From CAVUDO01 sp963740255 (GTDB lineage Bacteria; Actinomycetota; Actinomycetes; Mycobacteriales; Cryptosporangiaceae), in the NCBI GenBank assembly GCA_963740255.1, contig CAVUDO010000006.1:744001-808000 (forward strand): a stretch of DNA of 64,000 bases, read 5' to 3'. Below, piece after piece: positions 26,315 to 35,148 of this stretch (position 1 is its first letter; each line of letters opens with the position of its first letter). Both the position numbers and the translations under genes were made by a program. The notes under the pieces are model-generated. The model did no database searches. It was not told the origin of the DNA and worked only from the letters and a program-made list of their open reading frames with translations.

Positions 26315-28159
26315 ATGACCGTCCCGGCCACGACGACCGCCGGCCTGGTGCAGACCCCGACCACGCATCCGACGCTGCTGGCCTGGGTGCGGGAGGTCGC
26401 CGCGCTCACCACGCCCGACCGGGTGGTCTGGTGCGACGGTTCCGAGCAGGAGTGGGCCCGCATCACCGACGGTCTGGTGGAGGCGGGCACGCTGGTCCGG
26501 CTCGATCCGGCGAAGAAGCCGAACTCCTTCTGGGCGCGCACCGACCCGACCGACGTCGCCCGGGTTGAGGAGCGCACCTTCATCTGCTCGGTCGACGAGG
26601 CCGACGCGGGTCCGACCAACAACTGGATGGACCCGGCCGAGATGAAGGCCACGATGACCGCGCTCTACCGCGGCTGCATGCGCGGCCGGACGATGTACGT
26701 CGTCCCGTTCTGCATGGGTCCGTTGACGGCGGCGAGCCCCATGTTCGGCGTGGAGATCACCGACTCGGCCTACGTGGTGGCCAGCATGCGGATCATGACC
26801 CGGATGGGCGCGGACGTGCTCGCGACGATGGCGGAGGACGCGGCGTTCGTGAAGTGCCTGCACTCGGTGGGCGCCCCGCTCGACGAAGGCCAGCCGGACG
26901 TGTCGTGGCCGTGCAACCAGGAGAAGTACATCACCCAGTTCCCCGAGGAGCGGACGATCTGGAGCTACGGCTCCGGCTACGGCGGCAACTCCCTGCTGGG
27001 CAAGAAGTGCTACTCGCTGCGCATCGCCAGCGCGATGGCCCGGGACGAGGGCTGGCTGGCCGAGCACATGCTCATCCTGAAGCTCACCTCGCCCGAACGA
27101 CAGGTGCACTACGTGGCCGCCGCGTTCCCGTCGGCGTGCGGCAAGACCAACCTGGCCATGCTGGAGCCCACGGTGCCGGGCTGGAAGGTCGAGACGCTCG
27201 GCGACGACATCGCCTGGATCCGGTACGGCGAGGACGGCCGGCTCTACGCGCTCAACCCCGAGTTCGGGTTCTTCGGCGTGGCCCCCGGCACTGGCTGGCA
27301 CACCAACGCCAACGCGATGCGCACCGTCGAGCGGGGCAACTCGCTGTTCACCAACGTCGCGTTCACCGACGACGGCGACGTCTGGTGGGAGGGCATGACC
27401 GCCGAGCCGCCGGCCCACCTGACCGACTGGTTGGGCCGCGACTGGACGCCGGAAAGCGGGGAGCTGTCCAGCCACCCCAACTCGCGGTTCTGCACGCCCG
27501 CCGGCCAGTGCCCGACCATCGCGCCGGAGTGGGAGGACCCGAACGGCGTCCCGCTCTCGGCGATCCTGTTCGGCGGCCGGCGCAAGACCACGATCCCGCT
27601 GGTCACGGAGGCCCGCGACTGGAACCACGGCGTGTACATGGGAGCCACGCTGTCGTCGGAGACCACCGCCGCGGCGGCCGGCCAGGTGGGCGTGGTGCGG
27701 CGCGACCCGATGGCGATGCTCCCGTTCATCGGCTACCACGGCGGCGACTACCTGCGGCACTGGATCGAGATGGGCAAGGCCAGCCCGACCGGCGACATCT
27801 CGCAGCTGCCGCGGATCTTCTACGTGAACTGGTTCCGCCGCGGGGAAGACGGGCGGTTCCTGTGGCCGGGGTTCGGCGACAACAGCCGGGTGCTCAAGTG
27901 GGTCGTCGAACGACTGGAGGGCACCGCGGACGCGGTGGACACCCCGATCGGCCGGGTTCCCGCGCCCGGTGCGCTCGACGTCGACGGCCTCGGCCTCGAC
28001 CCGGCCGACCTCGATGCGGCGCTCGCGGTCGATGCCGACGAGTGGAAGGCCGAGATTCCCCAGGTCACCGAGTGGTTTGCGAAGTTCGGCCCGAAGCTGC
28101 CGGCGGTCCTCTGGGCCGAGCTGGACGTGCTCAAGGCCAACCTCGGCGTGTCGAGCTGA
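26315..28159 (+). CDS. pckG: phosphoenolpyruvate carboxykinase (GTP)
   Basis: 614 residues, the usual length for the GTP-dependent class. The P-loop is in FPSACGKTNLAML with its reactive Cys, kinase-2 is in ETLGDDIAWIR, and PCNQEKYITQFPEER and GSGYGGNSLLGKKC are strong class landmarks. It converts oxaloacetate to PEP with GTP, the entry step of gluconeogenesis. ATG follows GAGGAGATGTCAG. Two palindromes upstream suggest repression control. glpX, the later gluconeogenic enzyme, is also in this window. Confidence 0.96.
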   Translation: MTVPATTTAGLVQTPTTHPTLLAWVREVAALTTPDRVVWCDGSEQEWARITDGLVEAGTLVRLDPAKKPNSFWARTDPTDVARVEERTFICSVDEADAGPTNNWMDPAEMKATMTALYRGCMRGRTMYVVPFCMGPLTAASPMFGVEITDSAYVVASMRIMTRMGADVLATMAEDAAFVKCLHSVGAPLDEGQPDVSWPCNQEKYITQFPEERTIWSYGSGYGGNSLLGKKCYSLRIASAMARDEGWLAEHMLILKLTSPERQVHYVAAAFPSACGKTNLAMLEPTVPGWKVETLGDDIAWIRYGEDGRLYALNPEFGFFGVAPGTGWHTNANAMRTVERGNSLFTNVAFTDDGDVWWEGMTAEPPAHLTDWLGRDWTPESGELSSHPNSRFCTPAGQCPTIAPEWEDPNGVPLSAILFGGRRKTTIPLVTEARDWNHGVYMGATLSSETTAAAAGQVGVVRRDPMAMLPFIGYHGGDYLRHWIEMGKASPTGDISQLPRIFYVNWFRRGEDGRFLWPGFGDNSRVLKWVVERLEGTADAVDTPIGRVPAPGALDVDGLGLDPADLDAALAVDADEWKAEIPQVTEWFAKFGPKLPAVLWAELDVLKANLGVSS

Positions 28160-28213
28160 GCGGATTTCCGGACGACGTTCCGGTGACGACGCAACCCGGC
28201 GTACCCTGCCGAC

Positions 28214-28981
28214 GTGGCGTTCCGCGACCTGCTCTACTCCCTCTACGAACGGCGGCTGGCCGCGAAGCTCGCGGACCGGCCGCGGCCGCGGCACGTCGGC
28301 GTCATCCTGGACGGCAACCGGCGGTGGGCCCGGGAGGCCGGTTTCGACGACCCGAACCAGGGCCACCACGTCGGCGCGGCCAAGATCGAGCAGCTGCTGC
28401 ACTGGTGCGCCGAGCAGGGTGTGGACGTGGTCACGCTCTGGCTGCTGTCCACCGACAACCTCGCCCGGCCGGAGAAGGAACTCGCTCCGCTGCTGCGCAT
28501 CATCGAGGGCGTGGTCACCGACCTCGCGTCCGACGAGCACCAGTGGGACCTCAAGATCGTCGGCGCGCTCGACCTGCTGCCCGCCGACACCGCCCGGGTG
28601 CTCAAGGCCGAAGCCGCGCGCACCGACGGCCGGCCCGGGCCGTTCGTGAACATCGCGGTGGGCTACGGCGGCCGGCGGGAGATCGCCGACGCCGTCCGCT
28701 CGCTGCTGTACGACCACGCCAGCCGCGGCACCTCGATCGAGGAGCTGGCCGAGATCCTCGACGTCGACCACATCGCCGAGCATCTCTACACCCGCGGCCA
28801 GCCCGACCCCGACCTGATCATCCGCACCTCCGGCGAGCAGCGGCTCGGCGGTTTCCTGCTCTGGCAGAGCGCCCGCAGCGAGTTCTACTTCTGCGACGCC
28901 TACTGGCCCGACTTCCGCCGGGTGGACTTCCTCCGAGCGCTGCGCGACTACGCCAACCGGCACCGCAGGCACGGTCAGTAG
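28214..28981 (+). CDS. cis-prenyltransferase (undecaprenyl/polyprenyl diphosphate synthase family)
   Basis: 255 residues from GTG. The first family region is VGVILDGNRRWAR (catalytic Asp), and NIAVGYGGRREIADA, DPDLIIRTSGEQRLGGFLLWQSA and EFYFCDAYWPDFR follow in the standard order. It would condense isopentenyl units into a Z-polyprenyl diphosphate carrier for cell-wall synthesis. An exact chain length (short Z-FPP or long decaprenyl) cannot be read off. It follows pckG by 54 bp but is probably independent. Confidence 0.92.
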   Translation: MAFRDLLYSLYERRLAAKLADRPRPRHVGVILDGNRRWAREAGFDDPNQGHHVGAAKIEQLLHWCAEQGVDVVTLWLLSTDNLARPEKELAPLLRIIEGVVTDLASDEHQWDLKIVGALDLLPADTARVLKAEAARTDGRPGPFVNIAVGYGGRREIADAVRSLLYDHASRGTSIEELAEILDVDHIAEHLYTRGQPDPDLIIRTSGEQRLGGFLLWQSARSEFYFCDAYWPDFRRVDFLRALRDYANRHRRHGQ

Positions 28982-29271
28982 CCACCGACACGTGACATCG
29001 CCCGGACGGACAGATCGTGGTTGCCGCGTAACCAGATGTTCACGGTCCGCTCGGCTCCCTTCGCGTGTTCTGCCTCCGTTTGCTCCGACCTCGGCGTAGC
29101 GTCGTCGGTGGTGGGGCTCTTCTCACGCCCACCCGGGAGGCCCAGGCGTGCCGAAACTTGGCGGATGTTCACGTCGGAGCAGGGCCGGCACCCGGCCCTC
29201 GTGGGGCGGGTACCGGAAGCCCTCGAGCCAGCGAGCGCAGGGGTGCGGGCTCGCGGGAGCAGGAGCAGGCC

Positions 29272-30690
29272 ATGACCAATCGTCGTTCCTCCCAGTCGAA
29301 GGACTCCAGCGCGGCCTCCGGGTCGTCCGGGGCTGACGGCTCTGGCCCAGCCCGCAAGCCCCGTGCTCGCGCCCCCCGCGGGAAGCCTCATCCATCCACC
29401 CGGATCCACGTGCTGGACACCTCCGTCCTGCTGTCGGATCCCGGCGCGCTGACGAGGTTCGCCGAGCACGAGGTCGTCCTGCCGCTGGTGGTGATCAGTG
29501 AGCTCGAGGGCAAGCGGCACCACCCGGAGCTGGGCTGGTTCGCCCGCCAGACGCTGCGGGCGCTCGACGATCTGCGGATCAGGCACGGTCGGCTGGACGT
29601 ACCGGTGCCGATCACCGACGTCGGCGGCACGCTGCGGGTGGAGCTCAACCACTCCGACCCCGGCAACCTGCCGTCGGGCTTCCGGCTCGACGCGAACGAC
29701 AACCGCATCCTGGCGGTGGCCCTGAACCTGGCGGCCGAGGGTCGCGACGTGGTGCTGATCAGCAAGGACATGCCGCTGCGGGTCAAGGCCGCCGCCGTGG
29801 GCCTGCCGGCCGAGGAGTACCGGGCCGAGATGGTGACGGTCGCCGACCGGCCCTGGGCCGGCATGGTCGAGCTGGACGTCTCCGACGCCGACATCGGGCG
29901 GCTCTACGGCGAGGAGTCGGTCGACCTGGATGCCGCGCAGGGCCTGCCCTGCCACACCGGGCTGGTGCTGCATTCCAGCCGGGGGTCGGCGCTGGGCCGG
30001 GTCCGACCGGACAAGACGGTGCGCCTGGTCCGGGGCGACCGGGAGGCTTTCGGGCTGCACGGCCGTTCCGCCGAACAGCGGGTGGCCCTCGACCTGCTGC
30101 TGGACGAGGAGATCGGCATCGTCTCGCTCGGAGGGCGGGCCGGGACGGGGAAGTCCGCGCTCGCACTCTGCGCCGGCCTGGAGCAGGTGATGGAACGGCG
30201 CACCCACAAGAAGGTCGTGGTGTTCCGCCCGCTCTACGCCGTCGGCGGCCAGGAGCTCGGCTACCTGCCCGGCAGCGAGGCCGAGAAGATGGGGCCGTGG
30301 GGGCAGGCGGTGTTCGACACCCTGGGCGCGCTGGTCAGCGAGGCCGTGGTGGAGGAGGTCATGGACCGCGGCCTGCTGGAGGTGCTGCCGCTCACCCACA
30401 TCCGGGGCCGATCGCTGCACGACGCGTTCGTCATCGTGGACGAGGCGCAGTCCTTGGAGCGGGGCGTGCTGCTCACGGTGCTGTCGCGGCTGGGCACCAA
30501 CTCGCGGGTGGTGCTCACCCACGACGTCGCCCAGCGGGACAACCTGCGGGTGGGCCGCCATGACGGCGTGACCGCGGTGGTCGAGGCGCTCAAGGGGCAC
30601 CCGCTCTTCGCCCACGTCACGCTCACCCGCTCGGAGCGCTCGCCCATCGCGGCGCTGGTCACAGAGATGCTGGAGGAGTTGCCGAACTGA
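29272..30690 (+). CDS. PIN-PhoH fusion ATPase
   Basis: 472 residues from ATG at 29272. After a basic, low-complexity N-terminus (1-45), a PIN-type nuclease domain (about 46-185) shows HVLDTSVLLSD, the acidic VISELEGKRH and DANDNRIL. The C-terminal half is a PhoH-like helicase ATPase with Walker A GRAGTGKSALA and Walker B DAFVIVDEAQSL, plus VVLTHDVAQRD. This PhoH2 architecture is linked to RNA unwinding and cleavage in mycobacteria. It is closed by a strong hairpin 28 bp downstream. Confidence 0.92.
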   Translation: MTNRRSSQSKDSSAASGSSGADGSGPARKPRARAPRGKPHPSTRIHVLDTSVLLSDPGALTRFAEHEVVLPLVVISELEGKRHHPELGWFARQTLRALDDLRIRHGRLDVPVPITDVGGTLRVELNHSDPGNLPSGFRLDANDNRILAVALNLAAEGRDVVLISKDMPLRVKAAAVGLPAEEYRAEMVTVADRPWAGMVELDVSDADIGRLYGEESVDLDAAQGLPCHTGLVLHSSRGSALGRVRPDKTVRLVRGDREAFGLHGRSAEQRVALDLLLDEEIGIVSLGGRAGTGKSALALCAGLEQVMERRTHKKVVVFRPLYAVGGQELGYLPGSEAEKMGPWGQAVFDTLGALVSEAVVEEVMDRGLLEVLPLTHIRGRSLHDAFVIVDEAQSLERGVLLTVLSRLGTNSRVVLTHDVAQRDNLRVGRHDGVTAVVEALKGHPLFAHVTLTRSERSPIAALVTEMLEELPN

Positions 30691-30717
30691 GGCGCGGCGT
30701 CCAGGAGACATCTCGAC

Positions 30718-30752
30718 GGTGGGTCACGCTCGTTCGCCGGGCGTGACCCACC
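30718..30752 (+). terminator. perfect 12-bp hairpin after PhoH-family gene
   Basis: GGTGGGTCACGC (30718-30729) and GCGTGACCCACC (30741-30752) are perfectly complementary with an 11-nt loop, 28 bp after the stop codon. There is no T tract. Confidence 0.7.
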
Positions 30753-31207
30753 GCGCCGTTCGCCGGGTTAAGTCCCGCGTAGTGTCCCCCTGCGGCTGGC
30801 GCCCGTTCGGTAGGGTCGCGGCGGTGGTCACGAAACGACAACGCAGGCTGCCCGGGCGCGACGCCCGGGTGGGCACCTGACTGATGTCGACGCCCGGCGC
30901 ACCAAGCCCGTGGTCCCCTCCCGTGTGGGGCAGGACCAGCGGACCCCCGGCGTCGGTGAACACCCAGGTTGAGGGTTTATCGCCCGTTTTCCGTGGTGAA
31001 GAGTGTCACTCGGAGCGACGCTCGGCTGGCCAGGCCACGGCGACGCGGTCTAGGTTCACCGAGTTCGCACCCGAACGCGCGCGCCATGTCCGGCCCGCGC
31101 GACTCGCCCCCACTGAGCGGCGCGCCAGGTCGATGGACCGGCAGGGTGACCACAGCGCGGCAGGACGGCCGGAGCGGCCCCCCGCGCACGACGAAGGGAA
31201 CCATCGG
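30753..31207. other. 455-bp leader upstream of the lytic transglycosylase
   Basis: No gene is supported, although one frame stays open from 30884. A second hairpin occurs at 30851-30869 (CCCGGGCG, loop CGA, CGCCCGGG). The long leader before a cell-wall hydrolase prompted a check for a c-di-AMP (ydaO) riboswitch, but its conserved 3' core was not found. Confidence 0.4.
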
Positions 31208-31879
31208 GTGCACCGGAGGAGATTCCGGGGATCAGCCGTGGGTATCCGTGCATTCGCGGTGGGACTGCTCCTGTTCGGGGTGGGAGCCGGCCTGGCCACC
31301 GGCACCCTGCGCGAGGACCGGCTCGAAGTCACCGAGCCCGCCGTGGCCGACGCGGCTCCCGGGGTGCTGCCCACCCCGGCGGCCGACACCCATCGGCCGC
31401 AGGGGATTCCGGTCGGCGCCCGGCTGCTCGGGGTGAAGCGCGCCCAGGCCGAGGCGAAGGCACGCGCGGCCCGTGAGGCGGCCCGCCTCGCCGCCGCCGA
31501 GCGCGCGTCCCGGAACAAGACCCGGACGGGCCCCGCCGGGGAGTCGCCGCCCCCCGCACCCGTGGACTGCCAGAAGTACTCCGGCAACCGCCGCACCGGC
31601 TGCTCGCTGCTGGCCTGGGCCGGCTTCGACACCGGCCAGATGCGCTGCCTCGAACCGCTCTGGGACCACGAGAGCGGCTGGAACGAGCGGGCCGAGAACC
31701 CGTCGTCCGGGGCGTACGGCATTCCGCAGGCTCTTCCGGCGTCCAAGATGGCCTCGCACGGGGCGGACTACCGCAGCAATCCCGTGCCGCAGATCAAGTG
31801 GGGCCTGAGCTACATCAAGGGCCGGTACCAGACCCCGTGCGGCGCCCTGGCGTTCTGGGAGAACAACGGCTGGTACTGA
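31208..31879 (+). CDS. secreted SLT-type lytic transglycosylase-like protein
   Basis: 223 residues from the GTG at 31208, chosen because a basic stretch and a hydrophobic segment (IRAFAVGLLLFGVGAGLATG) follow directly. The frame is open further upstream but looks non-coding there. A helical Ala/Arg/Glu linker (about 75-100) and a low-complexity region lead to a C-terminal domain with WDHESGWNERAENPSSGAYG and WGLSYIKGRYQTPCGALAFW, the pattern of actinobacterial transglycosylase-SLT proteins. The Glu in HESGW is the likely catalyst. Two Cys pairs may be disulphides. Confidence 0.8.
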   Translation: MHRRRFRGSAVGIRAFAVGLLLFGVGAGLATGTLREDRLEVTEPAVADAAPGVLPTPAADTHRPQGIPVGARLLGVKRAQAEAKARAAREAARLAAAERASRNKTRTGPAGESPPPAPVDCQKYSGNRRTGCSLLAWAGFDTGQMRCLEPLWDHESGWNERAENPSSGAYGIPQALPASKMASHGADYRSNPVPQIKWGLSYIKGRYQTPCGALAFWENNGWY

Positions 31880-31934
31880 CCCGGCGTCCGTGAGCCCGGC
31901 GGAGTGACGGTCGGGCGTCAGCGCGGCCGACCGG

Positions 31935-33347
31935 TCAGCTCGGCGGGCGGGTCATCGCGAGGACGTCCAGCGCGGCGTCGAGCTGCTCGGCGCTGAGGCG
32001 CCCGCTCTCGACGTGGCCGCGTTCGACCACCACGTCCCGGATCGTCCTGCGCTCGGCCAGCGCCTGCTTCGCGATCGACGCGGCCTCCTCGTAGCCGAGG
32101 TAGCGGTTGAGCGGCGTCACGATCGCGGGCGAGGACTCGGCGTACTCCCGGCACCGTTCGACGTTGGCGACCAGACCCGCGACGCAGCGGTCGGCCAGCA
32201 GGCGGGAGACGTTGGCCAGCAGCCGGATCGATTCCAGCACGTTCCGGGCCAGCACCGGCAGCATCACGTTCAGCTCGAACGAGCCGGCCGCACCAGCGAA
32301 CACGATCGCCGCGTCGTTGCCCACCACCTGTGCGCACACCATGCAGACGGCCTCGGGCACGACCGGGTTGACCTTGCCGGGCATGATCGACGACCCCGGC
32401 TGCAGGTCGGGCAGGACGATCTCGCCGAGGCCGGCGCGGGGGCCGGAACCCATCCAGCGCAGGTCGTTGGCGATCTTGTACAGCCCGACGGCGATCGTCC
32501 GGAGCTGGCCCGAGGCCTCCACCAGCGCGTCCCGGGCGCCCTGGGCCTCGAAGTGGTCGCGCGCCTCGGTCACCGGCAGTCCGGTGGTGGCCGCGAGGTC
32601 GGCGATCACCTTGGCCGCGAAGCCGGCCGGCGTGTTGACACCGGTGCCCACCGCGGTGCCGCCCAGCGGGAGTTCGGCCAGCCGGGGGAGCGTCGCGTGC
32701 AGCCGCTCCACGCCCAGCTCGACCTGGGTGGCGTACCCGCCGAACTCCTGGCCGAGCGTCACCGGGGTCGCGTCCATCAGGTGGGTGCGCCCGGACTTGA
32801 CCACCTCGGCGAACTCCGACGCCTTGGCGCGCAGTGCTCCGGACAGGTGCTCCAGGGCCGGGACCAGGTCGTTCACCACCGCGTCCGTGGCGGCCAGGTG
32901 GATCGAGGACGGGAACACGTCGTTGGACGACTGGGAGGCGTTGACGTGGTCGTTCGGGTGCACCGGGCGGCCGAGCCGTTCGGTGGCCAGGGTGGCGATG
33001 ACCTCGTTGGCGTTCATGTTGCTGGAGGTGCCCGAGCCGGTCTGGAACACGTCCACCGGGAACTCACCGGTCCAGCGACCCTCCGCCACCTCGTCGGCGG
33101 CGGCGGCGACGGCCTTGGCCAGGTCGTCGTCCAGGACGCCCAGCTCGGCGTTCACCCGGGCCGCGGACGCCTTGATCCGGCCCAGCGCGGCCACGTGCGC
33201 CGGCTCCAGACCGGCGCCGGAGACCGGAAAGTTCTCCACCGCCCGCTGGGTCTGCGCCCGCCACTTGGCGTGCCGAGGCACCTGGACCTCGCCCATCGTG
33301 TCGTGCTCGACGCGGTACTCGCCCTCGGATTCGCTCACGCGTTCCAT
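31935..33347 (-). CDS. fumC: class II fumarate hydratase
   Basis: 470 residues. The fumarase/aspartase signature GSSIMPGKVNP is intact. TGSGTSSNMNANEV, NDHVNASQSSNDVFP and KSGRTHLMDATPVTLGQE form the active-site segments. It interconverts fumarate and malate in the TCA cycle without an iron-sulphur cluster. The ATG at 33347 gives MERVSESEGEYRVE; a GTG 9 bp later with GGAA upstream is an equally plausible start. It is convergent with the lytic transglycosylase gene. Confidence 0.95.
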   Translation of the reverse strand: MERVSESEGEYRVEHDTMGEVQVPRHAKWRAQTQRAVENFPVSGAGLEPAHVAALGRIKASAARVNAELGVLDDDLAKAVAAAADEVAEGRWTGEFPVDVFQTGSGTSSNMNANEVIATLATERLGRPVHPNDHVNASQSSNDVFPSSIHLAATDAVVNDLVPALEHLSGALRAKASEFAEVVKSGRTHLMDATPVTLGQEFGGYATQVELGVERLHATLPRLAELPLGGTAVGTGVNTPAGFAAKVIADLAATTGLPVTEARDHFEAQGARDALVEASGQLRTIAVGLYKIANDLRWMGSGPRAGLGEIVLPDLQPGSSIMPGKVNPVVPEAVCMVCAQVVGNDAAIVFAGAAGSFELNVMLPVLARNVLESIRLLANVSRLLADRCVAGLVANVERCREYAESSPAIVTPLNRYLGYEEAASIAKQALAERRTIRDVVVERGHVESGRLSAEQLDAALDVLAMTRPPS

Positions 33348-33587
33348 CTTGCCGTGCTGTCCGCGGGGTGTGGGGACGGGACCCGTCGTTCGGAACCCGG
33401 CCGCCTTCTGGTCGCACCGCTCCCGCTACTGCCGCACCGCACGCAGATCCGCGTCAAGGGGTGACGTCGGTACGGCACGAGCACAAGATCCGCCCGCCCG
33501 GAACAACGTCCGGCGGGATCTGAACCAGCTCCCGGTTCGGTGCATCTGAAGGGGTGTCAACATCGAAATCGAGGGAGAACGAGTCTG

Positions 33588-34109
33588 ATGCGTGCCGTAA
33601 GAGTTCTGATCGCCGGTCTCGCCGTGGGTATGGCGGCGGCTGGATGCGCGGCGGGCGGACCAGACAAGGCGGAGGGGAAAGCCGCGCCAGCCGGGTCGCC
33701 TGCCGCGTCGACCTCCGGCCAGGCGCCGACCGTGGCGCCGGGCAAGGCCCGGCCGAGTTCCGCGGAGAAGCCGTCCGCACGGACGCCCAAGCCGGTGCCG
33801 AGGGAGCGTGGCGGCACACTGTGGGTGCTGGTCCTGGCGATCACTGACAAGCACGAGCCGACCTCCGAGCTGACGAACGTCGCTACCCGGTACGCCGCCT
33901 ACCTCGTCGGCCCCACGTGCGACGAGGGTGCGGAGGCGGGGCTCAGGCTCAAGCCGGAGAAGGTGTACTGGTACGCAGCGCTGTACTTCGCGAGTCAACG
34001 TGACGCGTTCACGTACAAGGGGAAGTACACCGGCGGTGTCATCGGCATCGTGAAGGTCGTGCCCTACAACGGGCTCAGTGCCGAGGACTGCGTGCGCACG
34101 CCGTCCTGA
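33588..34109 (+). CDS. small lipoprotein, unknown function
   Basis: 173 residues from ATG at 33588 with GAGGGAG upstream. The signal peptide ends in a lipobox AAAGC with Cys20. Residues 21-80 are a Pro/Ala/Lys/Ser-rich linker, and the globular part (about 85-173) contains TLWVLVLAITDKHEPTSEL and TYKGKYTGGVIGIVKVVPYN. Cys residues in GPTCDEG and AEDCVRT could form a disulphide. No family is recognised. It is convergent with the PfkB kinase gene. Confidence 0.7.
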   Translation: MRAVRVLIAGLAVGMAAAGCAAGGPDKAEGKAAPAGSPAASTSGQAPTVAPGKARPSSAEKPSARTPKPVPRERGGTLWVLVLAITDKHEPTSELTNVATRYAAYLVGPTCDEGAEAGLRLKPEKVYWYAALYFASQRDAFTYKGKYTGGVIGIVKVVPYNGLSAEDCVRTPS

Positions 34110-34141
34110 TCCTTGCCGGCCGTCCAGGATCGTTCAGCGGG

Positions 34142-34179
34142 GCCGCGCCCGGCCGCCCGATGGGGCGGCCGGGCGCGGC
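34142..34179. terminator. perfect 17-bp hairpin between convergent genes
   Basis: Arms 34142-34158 (GCCGCGCCCGGCCGCCC) and 34163-34179 are perfectly complementary around a GATG loop. The hairpin abuts the stop codon of the PfkB gene at 34180 and lies 32 bp after the lipoprotein stop, so it can end both transcripts. Confidence 0.75.
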
Positions 34180-35148
34180 TCAGCCGAGGGCAGCGGTGAG
34201 CTCGGCGGCGGTCGGGGGAGCGGCGCCAGGTCGGGTGCAGGTCAGCGCGGCTGCCGTCGCGGCCCGGCGGAGGAGGGTGGTGAGCGCGTCGGCGTCCAGC
34301 CCCGCGATCCGCTCGGCTCCGCCGGGTCCGAGCAGCCCGCCGGCGCCCAGCCCGTGCAGCAGTGCGCCGACGAACGTGTCGCCCGCTCCCACCGTGTCGG
34401 CCACCTCGACCGTCGTTGCCGGTACGGACACGGCGGCCTTCCGGCCGATTGCCGTCGCGCCGTCCGCGCCGCGGGTCAGCACGACCAGGGCCGGACCTCG
34501 GGAAGCCCAGTCCGCGGCGGCGTCCTCGGCCGGCACACCCGGGTAGAGCCAGCCCAGGTCCTCCTCGCTGGCCTTCACCACGTCGACCAGCCCGACGGCC
34601 CGCTCCACCCGCTCGCGGGCCGCGTCGAGCGAGCCGCCGGGATCGGCCACGATCGTCGGCCGGACGTTCGGGTCGAGGCTCAGCGTCACCCGTCCGCGGT
34701 AGCCCTCGCGGATCAGCAGCTGCTCGACCTGCGCCGCGCCGGGCTCCAGGTAGAGCGCCAGCGAGCCGACGTGCAGGGCTGACACGTCCGGGTCGAGCGG
34801 GTCGGGCAGCTCGCCGGGACGCCACTGCCAGTCGGCCGCGCCGGCGAGCCGGAAGTCGTAGCTCGCCCGCCGTTCGGCGTCGAAGCTGACCACCGCCAGC
34901 GACGAGGGTTCGGCGGCGTCGGTCAGGTACCGGCCGTCCACGTCGGCCGCGTCCAGGCGGGCTCGGATAAGCGCGCCGAAGTGGTCCCGGCTCACCCGGG
35001 CGAGGAGGGCGGCGCGGGCGCCCAGGCTCGCGGCGGCCACGGCGACGTTGGCCGGACCGCCGCCCGCGTGCGGCACCAGCACGCCGGCCCCGTCCGGGAC
35101 CAGGTCGACGACGTTCTCGCCGAGGACCGCCAGCACGCCGCGGCTCAC
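34180..35148 (-). CDS. PfkB-family carbohydrate kinase
   Basis: 322 residues from the GTG at 35148, which overlaps the glpX stop by 4 bp. The N-terminal signature HAGGGPANVAVAAASLGA and the C-terminal anion-hole/catalytic motif DTVGAGDTFVGALL define the ribokinase fold, with the last Asp as base. The sugar is not evident: the family includes fructokinase, ribokinase and others. Translational coupling to glpX suggests fructose or fructose-phosphate metabolism. Confidence 0.9.
   Translation of the reverse strand: MSRGVLAVLGENVVDLVPDGAGVLVPHAGGGPANVAVAAASLGARAALLARVSRDHFGALIRARLDAADVDGRYLTDAAEPSSLAVVSFDAERRASYDFRLAGAADWQWRPGELPDPLDPDVSALHVGSLALYLEPGAAQVEQLLIREGYRGRVTLSLDPNVRPTIVADPGGSLDAARERVERAVGLVDVVKASEEDLGWLYPGVPAEDAAADWASRGPALVVLTRGADGATAIGRKAAVSVPATTVEVADTVGAGDTFVGALLHGLGAGGLLGPGGAERIAGLDADALTTLLRRAATAAALTCTRPGAAPPTAAELTAALG

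Noticed and set aside
26162..28972. A 936-residue minus-strand frame opposite pckG and the prenyltransferase
   Set aside because: It mirrors two well-identified plus-strand genes and has no start signal or recognisable domain.
30753..31207. c-di-AMP (ydaO) riboswitch upstream of the lytic transglycosylase
   Set aside because: The position suits one, but the conserved core sequences could not be found. Only a short hairpin is visible.
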